Shown piece by piece: positions 35,701-47,700 of a stretch of DNA of 64,000 nt. Origin of the DNA: Stichopus chloronotus. Lineage: Eukaryota; Echinodermata; Holothuroidea; Aspidochirotida; Stichopodidae. Under the pieces are notes generated by a model. The model searched no databases. It saw nothing but the letters and a program-made list of their open reading frames with translations, and was not told the origin of the DNA. The translations under genes were made by a program, and so were the position numbers. The stretch is from the NCBI GenBank assembly GCA_021234535.1, contig CM037833.1, positions 7,886,050-7,950,049 on the forward strand, given 5' to 3'. Position 1 is the first letter of the stretch. Each line of letters begins with the position of its first letter.

Positions 35701-36990
35701 TTCGGTAAAATGGCGTTTTTCTGGACCCGTTAGGCGTCCGAAATGGACCCTTTCTGAAAATGGCCAATTTCTCTCGAATAAGGCAAAAATCGAAAATTAA
35801 CTAATCTCATTTAGATTTTACACTTGTTGTAAAGGTCGTCCGTGAATTTGGTGAGAATTGATTGCGAAACCGTGGAGAAAATGCGAAATGAAATTCGCAT
35901 GTTTGGGTCCAAAATCAAGTTTCTTTTATTTTTAATCTTCTCGCCAAGCATGGTTTGGTAGGGCAGCGTGGACTAGTCCTGCTTGGTGGCTGTGATGCAG
36001 CTTTGTGTGCCATATTTTTCTTACGGTAGTCAACGTGTAATAAGCAAGCCGGGTGTCTTTGATTCAGAGCATGCAGTCTACTTGTTTGTCATGCCTAGGT
36101 CAGTGGACACCATTAAGGATAATGATTGAGGAAGGAGTATTTTCGTTGATATTGACAACGAAACCAGCCCCTTTAAAGTGTTAGTTTTAAATTTTACATG
36201 AATTAATTTTTCCAGTATTATACATGGTTAGGCCTACGTATTTTGGTCATGATGGTTGATTGTAATTAATGTCAATTTTCCATGATTAATATGATACACC
36301 CTTTATCACCATTTGGTATAAACTAATAGCAAATGTGAATATGCAAAAAGCTGTTGTTGACTGCTAAACTTGAAGGGGGCATTTTGTACTCACTTTCACA
36401 AGAATAAAAAAGTATGGCTTCGAAACGTTTCAAATTAAAACTTAAAGATATTGCCATTATTCTTTGTTCGTACTGTGATCTTGTATTATGTCTCGATGAT
36501 GACTGCCTTCAGAAAATCAACTAATTTTAAGAAACTGTTGCGAAACAACAAAAAGAAATGTGAGAACAAAACGGAAGATTCTGATTTGCCAAAATAGTGT
36601 TAAGAACAAGCTGCTTATATTTACCAGTTCCAAACTGCATTTGACGGCCCCCACAACAGGCATCCCCCTCCTTAAACCTAAGAAAATTTTACATTTTAAT
36701 GAGAAAAACCAGATAAGGATGAAAAACGAAAAACAGTAAAATGACCAGCAAACAGAAGAAGAATAGTAACCCTCCCCCACCACCATTGACAACTCCCATA
36801 CCATTATGGAAATTGCCCTTTCAACTTTTAATCTAGCGTTACTAACTTGTATGCCGTCTTTAGTCGAAGTTTGCGTCATTGACGCTCCAGTTACTTGTAG
36901 GAAATGTGGCAGATTACGGGAACTTGAGGAATCATGAAAGAACTGTAGGTGTAATGAAATTAGACTGTTGTTTGTAAAAGGCCGAGGACA
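32776..36990. other. Intergenic; small tandem repeat and a G+C-richer repetitive stretch
   Basis: A 14-bp unit GATATCATTTACAT is repeated at 33589-33616. From about 35200 to 35900 sequence is richer in G+C and repeats degenerate AAATTTGGTGGg / AAATTTGGTAGGgatctcgatagcgatc units (35533, 35580, 35838). The 147-codon open frame on its minus strand (35324-35767) has no recognisable domain. Confidence 0.4.
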
Positions 36991-38137
36991 AGGCAAAGGA
37001 GTTTTGAAAGTTTGTCTATGATTGAAGAGGGGGTTGAAGTGACAGTAGAGGAGGCTCAGGACACTCACGGTGTTGAAGTTGAAACTAAATGGATTGTGGG
37101 AAGGGGAGAAGTCTAAGGGACGAATGATATCGTTTGATGATTGTCTGGTTCGGTACAAGTATGTGGATCGTGAGTACTGTCAGGTGGATAGGTCAAAACG
37201 AGTTAGGTGCTAACTTGTTTCGGGGGCCAAAATTCAAGATGTCAGTGAACAAATAGTTTCCGACGAGGAGGTGATTGTGATTCAGGTGGGTACAAATAAC
37301 GTAGAGAAGGAACCAATTGATATCATAAGGTCCAGCTATATCATGAATTGTGTCGCCTAACCTCGACCAGAGCACAGATTGCTATCTGTGGTTTGTTACC
37401 AAAGTTCGATAACAGGGTCCCATCTGATAAGTCTAAACTTTTTTATATTTCCTTAAGTAACTTGTGCTCTGAATTTTCATTTACATTTGTTGATGCGGGT
37501 CATGTTTCCACGGTAGGAGAGGTTTGTTTGCAAGGGACGAGTTGCATTTAGGTAACACTGAGTCCTCGCTGTTTGGAAAGGTAGTAAATTATACAGTTGA
37601 GCAGATGTGTTTAAACTAAATTTTGGGGAGATGAAGTCATCTGAAAATGGTATCGCGGATAACGCCAACCAAAAGGCATTCTGAGTGCATGGGTTACAAT
37701 AAAATGAAAAATCTAATTAGAGTCAAGAAGGAATCTAAGGTTAGAACTTTCAGCGATAATTTAGAGATTATCTTTACTAATGCTAGGAGTACTTGTAATA
37801 ATAAGTGGCAAGAGTGCTTCAGAATCTTGGGCCTTTATAGCTGATATGTTGAGTATGTTATGAAACAGTTTGTTCCATGGAAGTTTCGCCATCGTAAAAG
37901 TAGTGGGCCTCCTTGGATTACTACAGACGTCAGGTGTACCACTAGCGAAAAATGTGGAGACGCATGAGTTCTGTTTTAGACCTTTCTTGATTTCGTTATA
38001 TTTTCTATTAAAGCCCCCGGCCCGGATGCAATCCACTCATCCATTTTTTTTTTTTTTTTTGAGGTCATTTACTCATTATCTCTGTGTTCCACTGTCAATG
38101 GATCTTAGGTTATGTTCCCGAGGACTGGAGACAATTT
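36991..38137 (+). mobile_element. Relic LINE with SGNH/esterase ORF1 and internally deleted ORF2
   Basis: ORF1 pieces: DDCLVRYKYVDREYC (GDS block altered), SGAKIQDVSEQIVSDEEVIV, IQVGTNNVEKEP (GTN block), TRAQIAICGLLPKFD, then RDELHLGNTE (catalytic Asp/His block) to TAA near 37620. ORF2 pieces: LEIIFTNARSTCNNKWQE (start of EN), then FVPWKFRHRKSSGPPWITTD and SIKAPGPDAIHSSI (start of RT), so most of EN is deleted. A poly-T run at 38044-38060 and several stops follow. Dead copy of the CR1-like group whose ORF1 encodes an esterase-like domain. Confidence 0.7.
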
Positions 38138-38982
38138 TTAAAAGGATAGTTCAACCAGAAATTTAGCTTTGATATGTTTAAGAGTAAGTAAATCTGACCC
38201 TTACAGTAAAACTTCCATTCAGTTCCCATGCATGGTTCTCACAATTTTATCAACTGGGAACTTGAAGCAAACAGGAGTGCCATCATCTCTTCTCATTGCT
38301 AAAGAGTCTTTTGTTTTCTTCATTTTTAAATTTATTAATTTGACCTTGAAATCAGTAGGTGGTCAGGCTACATACTGGTTACGTTGCATGACGTTATCAT
38401 CATGCTAAAACCATGCTAAATCGTTCAACAAACCCTCTTTCATGCTCGATTACACATGTCTTACGATAAACATGACATACCCCTTGCCAGGCAGCTCAAG
38501 AAAGCCTAGACATTGGATTGACACACCTGAATTACTTTACGAGAACGATGTTTAATTGACCGTGTGGATTATTACAGCATGGGGTGATTAAACTGACCTA
38601 AGGCCATGACAATTTGCAAGAAGTTGAACCTCAGTAGAACAAAAGAAGACTGAGGTTGAAGTCAATCCCATTTTAACGTACGAATAAGGGCATGAAAGGT
38701 CCCAAAACTCTTATACCCCTCCTACATTCACATTATGATATCCCAATATACTGAAGTATTAAATTTGGTGTATATTTTATAGAAAAACATAAAATACTAC
38801 ATGAATGTGGGGAGAAGACATCACTCAAGTTAACTGCCAGTAACAAATGTGGCAACTTCAACTGCTCACATCTCGGGAACCACACATGGGAATTCAATGG
38901 AAGTTTCACTAAAATGGTCAGATTTACTTAGGCTACGCTATAACATATCAAAGCCATGTTTGTGGCTAGACTATCCTTTTAA
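38138..38982. mobile_element. TTAA MITE with long terminal inverted repeats
   Basis: TTAA (38138-38141) then AAGGATAGTTCAACCAG..., mirrored by ...CTATCCTT then TTAA (38979-38982). The TIRs stay similar for about 110 bp (TTTGATATGTT, AAGTAAATCTGACC, TTCCCATGCATGGTTCTC and complements). AGGATAGTTCA-type ends with TTAA targets resemble Kolobok-like MITEs. No transposase. Confidence 0.75.
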
Positions 38983-39328
38983 GAAAGGAGGTAAGTTACA
39001 GGTTAGTTGAACTTGACTTTCTTTACTTGAAAAGTAATTAGGAAAATTTCCAAAAGTAATTGCGGGGAAGTCTTGGACAAATTCCCTATAGCTGGTAATA
39101 AATACAATCATATACCTTTAACACAAAGTAGAGCAATTGTATCGTTTATTAAAAGAGAGAGAGAGAAAAAAAACACAGCTGGTATGGATTTGCGTAACAT
39201 CTATTAATAGCTTCACTCTTACGACCAAGAAAGGTTTATATAAAGTATAGGACTTCACGGATCAATTCCTTTTGAACTAACCTGCTTTAGCTTGTTTATA
39301 TGTCTTGTCTCTGCTTCAATATTATTAG

Positions 39329-39480
39329 GTGGAATTAACATACTACAAGAGCACCTAGCTAGTCAAACTCTACAGTCGTTAATGGACCATAATTCCGGAG
39401 GGAGAAAAGTATTTATTACGAGAGCAAGTAAATGTATCATGGTTATTCTGAAGGAAATGGAACTATTACATTCATAAGGG
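39329..39480 (+). pseudogene. Copy C hinge exon with stop
   Basis: 152 nt matching B 23313-23464. INILQEHLASQTLQSLMDH then VILKEMELLHS and TAA (39475-39477). Donor gtaatg kept. Confidence 0.85.
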
Positions 39481-40962
39481 GTAATGATGTTAAGTTTCAT
39501 TTTACTGTTTTCCACACCATAATATTAAAAGACAAAAATAAGGTAACTTCTTATTAACTTAACTCAGCCAAGAGAGCTTGTGACTGTTGTAGAATAGTTG
39601 CCTGTACTTTTGAACTTTGCGTTAAATTTATGGATCATGGTATTAGGAGCTAGTTTCTAATAATCTTAGTACAATTTAATCTACAAATTACCTTTAAGTC
39701 TAAATATGGAAAGCGAGTTTTCTTTGCTTCGACTCAGGATAAACACAAACTGCTACTTAAAATAAAAAAGACCAGCATTTTCCACCATGGTGATTACTGT
39801 ACTTTCTGTTCAAACGAAAATGAAACGATGTTTTTGTTTGTTTGTGAAAAATACAGCCATTGTGGAGACAATTAAGGAAATGAGTTGGAAGCAATTATGT
39901 CAATGATACTTAGATACTTTGTATTAAATTTTAAAATTCCTTTTAAATTCTGCAACTTTAATTGTTTCAGAATAACGTATCACCAAGTAAGAACTAAGCT
40001 GTGCTGATCTGGTTACGTTGTGTATTTATAGATGTAAAATACAAAACGATGCCTTAAATTTCCTTGGTATTAAAAGTTAGGCTGAGAGCTTGCTATCAGT
40101 ATTGTATTAGGTCAGAGTTAAAGGAGAATGAAACTCTAAGAATGCATTTACTGTAATGAAGGAGAAGAGTTTAAAAAACCATCATCCCAAAGTTCAGTCA
40201 GAGATATGGTTTCCTATCCAAGTTGCAAACCTTTGACATTCAGAGAATGGTGCTCCCTTTTTTCCGAAAGTAAACCAACTTAAGTAAGTCAAATAATGAT
40301 GACACATAAACACCCATAGCAGGAATTTTGTACTTCTTTTCTTTAACTACAATTTATACGAATCCGAACACACTTTTACACATTTTGTATTGATTATTCA
40401 ATAATCAAATCATCAAGACTCTGATTTTCATCAATGCATAACTGTGAACAAAATACAATGAAATGACAAAAAAAAAAAGACAATGAAATGTAAAAAACAA
40501 AATCTGTTCAATCACAAGTGGTCCTGTGATATCATCATTAAATCTCAGAATTGCAGCTTCCTGCTTATTTTTATGAACATTCAAATTGCAGTATCGTCCA
40601 AAGTAAACAACTTGTATTATTTGCTTGTGATGGTGATTGAGAAAAAGAAAAAATAAGAAAAAGAGGAAGACAGTGGGAGACTATAAGGACAATGTTCCAG
40701 TCCATCTCACTTTAAATTGTACTTACTTTGATATTGTGTACCTACATTTAGAACTTACACTGTAGTGGAAAGGAAAACATTCAACTGATTTAAGTAATTC
40801 TCTATTGCTTTCGCTTTGGGAGTAAAATCTTAACTACAAAAACACTTTACTTTAATAGAGATTACTAGGTAAGTAATGAAAGGACGCAATTAAAGTTGCA
40901 CTGAGATGAAGGAAGACTTATCTTAGCTATTTCATGTCGTTCAATTTCTAATTCTTCTGAAG

Positions 40963-41074
40963 GAAAAGTTAGACGAACGTAAGCTTCCTGAAGAATCCAT
41001 TGAACGATATGAATACACTACAGAAAGTGACGTTTGGTCAGTTGCAGTTGTAGTATGGGAAATACTGACTTATG
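40963..41074 (+). pseudogene. Copy C APE / alpha-F exon
   Basis: 112 nt; [20 protein letters not shown] then [12 protein letters not shown]. Differs from B at a few residues only. Confidence 0.85.
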
Positions 41075-41211
41075 GTAAGAAAAGGATGCCACCATTTTCA
41101 TGCATATTTTATTCACCAAATTTCGTTTAGGAAAGAAGATAGTTTAAACTTTTTGAAAACGAAGGGGTTCTCACTAATCTCTTAACTCTCCCGTAACTTT
41201 CTCGTCGTTAG

Positions 41212-41311
41212 GTTTACCGTTAATATTTCTACTTGACGACAATCCATCAGCGACGAACGTGGTCCAGGAAACATACTCACCAGATTTGCCTCAAGGAATT
41301 ATTGAATCAAG
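41212..41311 (+). pseudogene. Copy C alpha-G exon, GC donor
   Basis: 100 nt, LPLIFLLDDNPSATN then ETYSPDLPQGIIES, donor gcaagg as in B. Confidence 0.8.
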
Positions 41312-42375
41312 GCAAGGACTTTAACAGTATGTTAAACTGCGTCGATGTATTTTTTCTTTACATCCTAACCCCACAAAACAATGTGGTCGTTCGTCTTTAG
41401 TAATTGATATGATGGGGAATGACGAATACCGAATATAATATTGAAATAACTTGATTTAATTGTATTGTTTTTCCATCTTTCTTTGGTGCAGAAGGTATTT
41501 TTAGTTGTTCTTGTTTTTTCTTCTCAGGTGTATGTCAGTCTTTGTGACTGCAATTTCTATGATAGCTGAAATAGTTTTTTTTTTTTTTTTTAAATCTACT
41601 ATCCACACGGCATACTTCATCTAAGCTTTTAAAACATATTGGGACCCGATGAAACCATTTGCACTGGAATGATAACATTCATCACCCGAGACTGAAATTG
41701 ATACACTAAGTAGTGCCATCAATGACTGAGCTCGGTTAAGAAAGTTAAGTAATACCTATCATTGGAAGAGACAATGTGACAAATTGTGACAATGTCTAAT
41801 TTGTAAGTGACATTTCCACTTGTGAGTCTGTAAGTATGTTAGACAGAGGATATGAAGCGTCACAAATGGATAGAGCATACTTACCCATCATACTTGCCCA
41901 TCATTGTCTCATAACATAATCCTTAACGTTTTACGTATTAATGTTCTTCTAAAGGGGTTGTGCTGTTTTGTGCTTATTCAAATCTTGTTAGGAGTATACA
42001 GAAATTAATTTTGATATATTCACAAATTAGCCAGCTTATTTCAATTCGCTGACCATCACAATACTTACAAAGATGAAGAATTTAATATGGCAAACTAAAC
42101 ACAGTGCAATGCTTATTATATGCTTATTACTCCTCTTCACACATGGCACTCTTATTTCAAGTTGACAGAACAGTTGAGATGGTGGCAATAAAACAAGCAC
42201 AGAAGGGAATTGCTTATTTTTCAGCACAATTTCCCTCTTTCACGATGTTCCCGTAGCGTGTTTTACATATTTTACATTGTTCAAGTTTGAAGTAAACACT
42301 TAAGTCTAACGCTGACGTAAGCTAATTTCAAAAACACTTATGATCGTTTCCCTTTCTGTCTCGACACTTCTGCAG

Positions 42376-42457
42376 AAAAGTTCTTTTACAGCAATGCCTG
42401 CTTACTGAAATGGAACGCAGACCGTCAATTACTGAATTGCGGAAGTCTTTCGAAGAG
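42376..42457 (+). pseudogene. Copy C C-lobe terminal exon
   Basis: 82 nt, VLLQQCLLTEMERRPSITEL then RKSFEE; open, donor gtaatt. Confidence 0.85.
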
Positions 42458-42570
42458 GTAATTTTTCTCTATCCAATGTTTTCATTAACCCAACTATCAC
42501 AACTTCATATGTAATCATAAGTTAAGAATTAATTGAATTAAACAAAATATACTATAATTGTTTCTTTCAG

Positions 42571-42607
42571 ATGCTACCGGAGGATGATTTGCAATATTCG
42601 TAATAAA
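42571..42607 (+). pseudogene. Copy C last exon and overlapping AATAAA
   Basis: MLPEDDLQYS then TAA (42601-42603). An AATAAA overlaps the stop at 42602-42607. This is the intact version of the C-tail cut in B. Confidence 0.75.
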
Positions 42608-42772
42608 AAAGACAAACCAACTAATAGCATCACGGCAGCAGCAGACCGTCAGCAGTTTGTCTCTCGTGGTCTACTAGTTCCCTAGCAAAGTTCATTGTGG
42701 TCAGAGCATTTTGTACAAACCTTGGCCGCATCCGTGCAAACAAGTCTATCTGAATTGGAATGATATTAATGA

Positions 42773-43700
42773 ACCTAAATTTGCTTTTTTATCTTTCACC
42801 GAACCCAACCTTCAGGAAATAACTGTACGTTTCCGAACTATCTTAACTTTTTTCTTCAATTTATGACCGATTTGATTCGAAAAGTGAAGAAACCAATCAG
42901 ATCGAATCATTTAGTTCACACCCTAAAATCATGTTCACTCATGACTTTGTCGGTGAGAACAGCCAATCTGGGTGAACAGTGAAGACACATTTCGTAGTGA
43001 CCGTGTGAGAACACTTCGTACACAAGCGACTGTGTTATATTATTAAGTGTAAGTTTTGCACATGGTCACGCCCCATTTTGACAAATGTCCAAGATTTTAT
43101 TGAATAGATCATCTGATTTCGCGTGTAAACAGCTGACGAACAGGGCGCTATTAGAATAGTAGCGCGAGGGTTATGTTAACAGCATCGTGTGTGGAAACAC
43201 AAAAGAGAACAAAAATTACAAACGTCTTGACCAAGACTATGGAACATAGCACTACCGGCTCTCCAAGACCATCCTTAACTGTCTAGAGCAACGGCCATTT
43301 TGGTTTACCCTGTTATTCTACTCCGTGCGGATTTTAAATGTTCCTTAACTTTTTCCTCTTTCCACCAGTACCTATTAAATGCATAGTAAGAAAACTATGC
43401 AAAATGTTGCTTAAAAAATGAATTTTCACGACTCTTTAATGGAGCTAGCCGTCAAAATGGTGTTTTGGGAACATGTTGACTCCTTTAAACTACCCAAACT
43501 TGTCACTGAAATTTGCTAAAATTCTAGTCCGATCGGAATCTGAAAGTATAAATATTCGTGAGTATGGGAAACAATTTTGAGTCATTTGGCCAATAGGAAC
43601 CCCTCGCGAAATTACAAAACAAAAGGAAAAATTGATTTTGAGTGTTATCTCTTCTTCTGTCATTTGTTTGAAGACTACTTTACTAGTGAAGAAATAATTG
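42773..43700. other. Sequence present in C but absent from B
   Basis: B passes from gaattgaaactatatta directly to aactcatcagcaacttc; C has 0.93 kb between these points. No inverted ends or target duplication stand out. An open frame (43577-43798) crosses the right junction and includes LFEDYFTSEEIIELISNF; function unknown. It may be an insertion in C or a deletion in B. Confidence 0.5.
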
Positions 43701-44622
43701 AACTCATCAGCAACTTCTGCAATGCAAGAAGCATGTGTAAGAAGGGACTTCTAATTGACATCAATTGTGTTTCAATCATCTTTAATAGCTTACTCTAATC
43801 ACATTTTACAGTGGTAACGTTTTCGAAGTAGTATTTTTTTACTTTCTTTGCGATGTAAGTTTTTTAGTATCTTTAACTCACATTGATCAATTAGTTTATC
43901 AACAAATTAGACTGTTTACATCTTTTCTCAGCTTCTCTACTTGCACGACTATTAAGTTGATACTCACTATCAAAACAGGGGACGTTATTCACGGTTTTCA
44001 TACCTTTAGAGTTTAATCGAGCATGTGTACCTGTCAAGAATAAAGCAAGAGATTACATGATAAAATTGATTTCTTTGATTGTAATGAATTTATTATAAAG
44101 TCACTCAGTAATAAAATATGTCCAAGGAGGACAGTTAAAACAAATGATGAAAATACAGTCGAAGAGACTTCTTGCATGCGATAAAATGAAACACGCACAA
44201 GTTTGCGTGAGGGATCAAAAATGTACTCAAAAGAAAAACTTTCTGTATTGGATATTAGAGTGCATTATAGTACCGACTTTCTTTTTGGGTTTCTTGAACG
44301 ATGAATTAATCGGTAGTTAAAGATTTTAATCTTGGCATTGACTTCGTTGAATTCCAACTGTAATTACGTTTCCATGATAAACGCAATTCAGGATCATAGC
44401 CAATGAGACGCTCCATAACTTCTACATTCCTCGAAGCACAAGATAGTCTGCGAAGACGATGTCAAAAAGTATCGGCATTGCCCGAGCTTAAAACACTTTC
44501 AAACTCGAACATGTGAGGATGCAATGACGTTTCATATATGCCTGATATATGCAAATTGGGAAAACTATCAACATGAAGAATAAAAACATAATACGCTATA
44601 TGTAAGTGTTCGACACAATTAG

Positions 44623-44796
44623 ATGAAGCCAGAAATGATTCCGTTGGAAAATCTTAAACAGCAATTCAATCTGTTTGGAACACCAACATTTAATAATATG
44701 ACAGAGGCTAAAAAGTTGCTTGGATTGAAGATCACTAATGACGGACCATATACAACAAATAATGACGCAACATCACAACGAGACAATCAGTTGTAA
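44623..44796 (+). CDS. Small open frame or terminal exon, 57 codons, unknown
   Basis: ATG to TAA with normal-looking composition: MKPEMIPLENLKQQFNLFGT, then TEAKKLLGLKITNDGPYTTN and DNQL. An AG (acaattag) lies just before, so it could be a last exon. It lies 350 bp beyond the B/C duplication and has no copy in B. No family recognised. Confidence 0.35.
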   Translation: MKPEMIPLENLKQQFNLFGTPTFNNMTEAKKLLGLKITNDGPYTTNNDATSQRDNQL

Positions 44797-44799
44797 TTA

Positions 44800-47700
44800 A
44801 TATGTGTCGTCAAGTAACTTTTTTAACTCAGTATGTATGATGCGGCTTAATATAAACGAAAAATATTCAATTAAAAATAAAATAGTTTGAGCAAATTGAT
44901 AATAAATGTTTGAGTTGCTTAGCAGTCAACTAATCAAGATTTAAATACAAGTTTTTCACCAGAAGCGAGCAGTGAGACATAAAAATAACAACATTCATTT
45001 AGGGACATCTTTTGTGAGAGGAAAAATCGACTCATCGTCCTAATTTTGGATCGCCGTTATGAGGGGGGGTGGCATTAGGTAATGTCTACGAGAATGGGAC
45101 CCAATCCCCTTGTCTAAAAAGGTTCATGTTTTCCCTTCTTTAGTTGGCCAATAAAAATTGCAAAATTGGTTCAAAATTGACTTGAAATAAATATGCCGAC
45201 TGTTCTGCTGTAGATTCCATCCCCTTGCCGCATACTCGTATTCTACTGCCTATATTAGTAACAGGCGCATGTATTGCCAATCAAAGCCTAGAATCAACAA
45301 TTCCAAACTTTTATGAAGACCTTGTTTCAATTGTGTTGTTAAACGTCTTAGTTTACAATGTCTTACGAAGATCCCATTTATGAAGATCGGCAACTTCCCA
45401 GTCCCCTGCAGTTTCCCAGTTCATCCAACTGCCCCAAAGTATCACCCCTCCTTCCTCTCTTTGTTTTTTCTTTCTCTTCATTTTTCACCATCCACTGCTT
45501 CCCCAAAATTTATGGGGAGGGAGGGGGCACTCTGCCACGTTGCACCCTTATTGCAACTCACCCATGAACTTGACTCCCAAGTGGTGGTTTATGCGTTGCC
45601 AAAACTCATTTTAAGTCGCACAATTTTGCTCTAGCCAAAAAAGAGTCGCTGTATGCCGCGTGTCAGTCGATAGTACATTTCGGTATTAGTCATTGCAACT
45701 TGTTACAAGATTCCCTCCCCTCCATTCCCGTCACATAACAGGCTGGTTGTGTCACTGATAATAGAGAAAATTTAGGCTTGATGCACCCAACCCTCCCATT
45801 GATCTCCATGCTTCAGTCGGCCGTTTTGAAACCTGTGCGACTAACGAGAAAAACTAGTAACTCAACGCATCCGGTTGCTGTATGCCTTCATCAACGGACC
45901 CTATTGTCAACTGCATTAAACCTTGTAAGAGGTGCACCAACCACAGATTAAGGTACTTTGAAGCAAGCGTAACTTAAGTAAGTTAATGCGACTAAATGTA
46001 GCAGTTGACCAATGAGCATACAGCAATATTCATGTTATTAGAATTAACGTTAGTACAGCTCAATTAAAGTATACTGAAGTACTATGTTTGAAGTATTAAA
46101 TTACTATTTTTATAAGTGCAAATAATTTTTATAAGTGCAACTGAAGTGTTTGGTGAGTAACGTTTACTCGTCATGTACAACTATGATTTACTTTCTTTAC
46201 ATTTGAGTAATATGATTGTTTTCAACATGCTTATATTAATAACACGATATTTCTTTCTTTTTTTAGTGTACTGTTCCATTTCAGAATATTATGACTAGTC
46301 TTGCGTTTTTAGTGTTCTATGCGGTGATACTTACTTTACTTATACATATAACCGAGTAAAAGTGTCTGTACTGCCATGCAAATTTATCTCATTACATATG
46401 AAGTTTTCCAGATCAAGCTATGGTGTTCGAGGATTAAGTTCATAAATATTAAATAATTAAGTGACGGTTTTTAATCTCTTCTATAATATTAAATGTTTTC
46501 TTTTTAAACCAATAGTACAATCTACAGTTTAACCTATATTATAAAACTGTAGTAGCTGCTAACATCATTTCTTTCAAGTTCTTTACCCTAAAGCCAGCAT
46601 GTATGAATGCATCCGTGCATACGTGAATTTCCTTGGCGAAATGTTTTGTGTTTATTGTTTGATCATGGAAACATTATTAATGAGGAATTTAAACTACACA
46701 GGTACCACACGAGGTGGATGAAGCTGTACAAGAAATCATTGCAAGTTGTATTTTCAGTATACTTTTACTACCTGCACAACATTTTAGCCAGTTCAATGAA
46801 AGACCCTTATCAATGCATTCGTCGAGGGAGTACTGTACATGACAAATATGCAAAGGAAATATATTTCTACATATAAGGAAATCACTCTCTTAATTCCCTT
46901 ATGATATATCGTTAGTTTATTATCAAGGCTGATCTCAGCTTCCCCTGCACTATTGACATCAATGTGTAACACAAGTCCCATGGATTGAATCAAGAAGGTC
47001 TTCTCTGATGTTGATCATCAGTGCTTACAAAGAATTAAGTATTAGGACATATACATCTACTGGTAAACAATATACATGACGTCCAGAATGCAGTCACTTA
47101 AACTAATAGATTAAGGACCGAAGGGTGCCTGACCATACACTAAGGGTTTGAAAGTTTCGACATATTTATAACTTGTGAGCATTGCTGAGCTGATTCAAAT
47201 TGCAGAAGAACATTTTAGGAAAATTTGGCACCACTTTATGGTATAACAACCATTAGCTGCCTATAACTCCTACAACATCCTATGTATAATTATCTTTGAA
47301 AGAGGTAATGTGGGTAAAATTTAAGAAGTGTGTAAAATCTTTTACATAATCTGTAACTGTGCTTAAATATACACTTACAAAATTGCAGTGCACCTGATGA
47401 CGTGCTTTGGAATATTTTTCCCCCAAAATTTTGTATTTTTCAAACTTTTATTGTATTTCTGTAGTCTGATATTTTAGTCATAACCACCATTTTTATTCAT
47501 TTCCTAATTATTTCCCATGGTTTCCATTGGTTGAATGTGGTATCATGTTGAAAACGGTAACTTGTAAAAAATAACATAGTAACGAGTTCCGCTTAGATTC
47601 GATATCAATATTGTTGTAAGAGAAGGTGCGGTATCGTTTTCTGTGAGTTATTACGATGATCCTTTTAATTTATAAGCTTTGACATGAGCTATCAACTGGA

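Larger units (their letters stand above)
39329..42603 (+). pseudogene. Copy C: 5'-truncated duplicate of the pseudokinase C-lobe
   Basis: Exons 39329-39480, 40963-41074, 41212-41311, 42376-42457 and 42571-42603 correspond to the last B exons. There is no ectodomain, membrane helix or N-lobe, and no start. The hinge exon has TAA at 39475-39477 where B has TAC. The exon with HPG and DFC is absent because of the local deletion, so the hinge exon would splice in phase 0 directly to the APE exon. The remaining exons are open and end with an intact tail, SFEEMLPEDDLQYS. It cannot make a receptor by itself. Confidence 0.85.
38996..44266 (+). repeat. Segmental duplication of 22895-31606 (without the LINE)
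   Basis: Exons and introns of B from just after the alpha-C exon to the 3' flank recur here in the same orientation. Differences: no LINE, a roughly 475-bp loss at about 40680 (equivalent of 24710-25185), a short AG repeat, and an extra 0.93 kb at about 42773-43700. The left boundary lies 14 bp from the MITE end at 38982. Confidence 0.85.

Noticed and set aside
35324..35767. 147-codon minus-strand open frame
   Set aside because: Arg/Ser/Thr-rich translation of a repetitive stretch; no domain or splice support.
36517..37158. 213-codon minus-strand open frame
   Set aside because: It lies antisense to the relic LINE, which has ordered esterase blocks on the plus strand; the minus product is Ser/Phe-rich with no domain.
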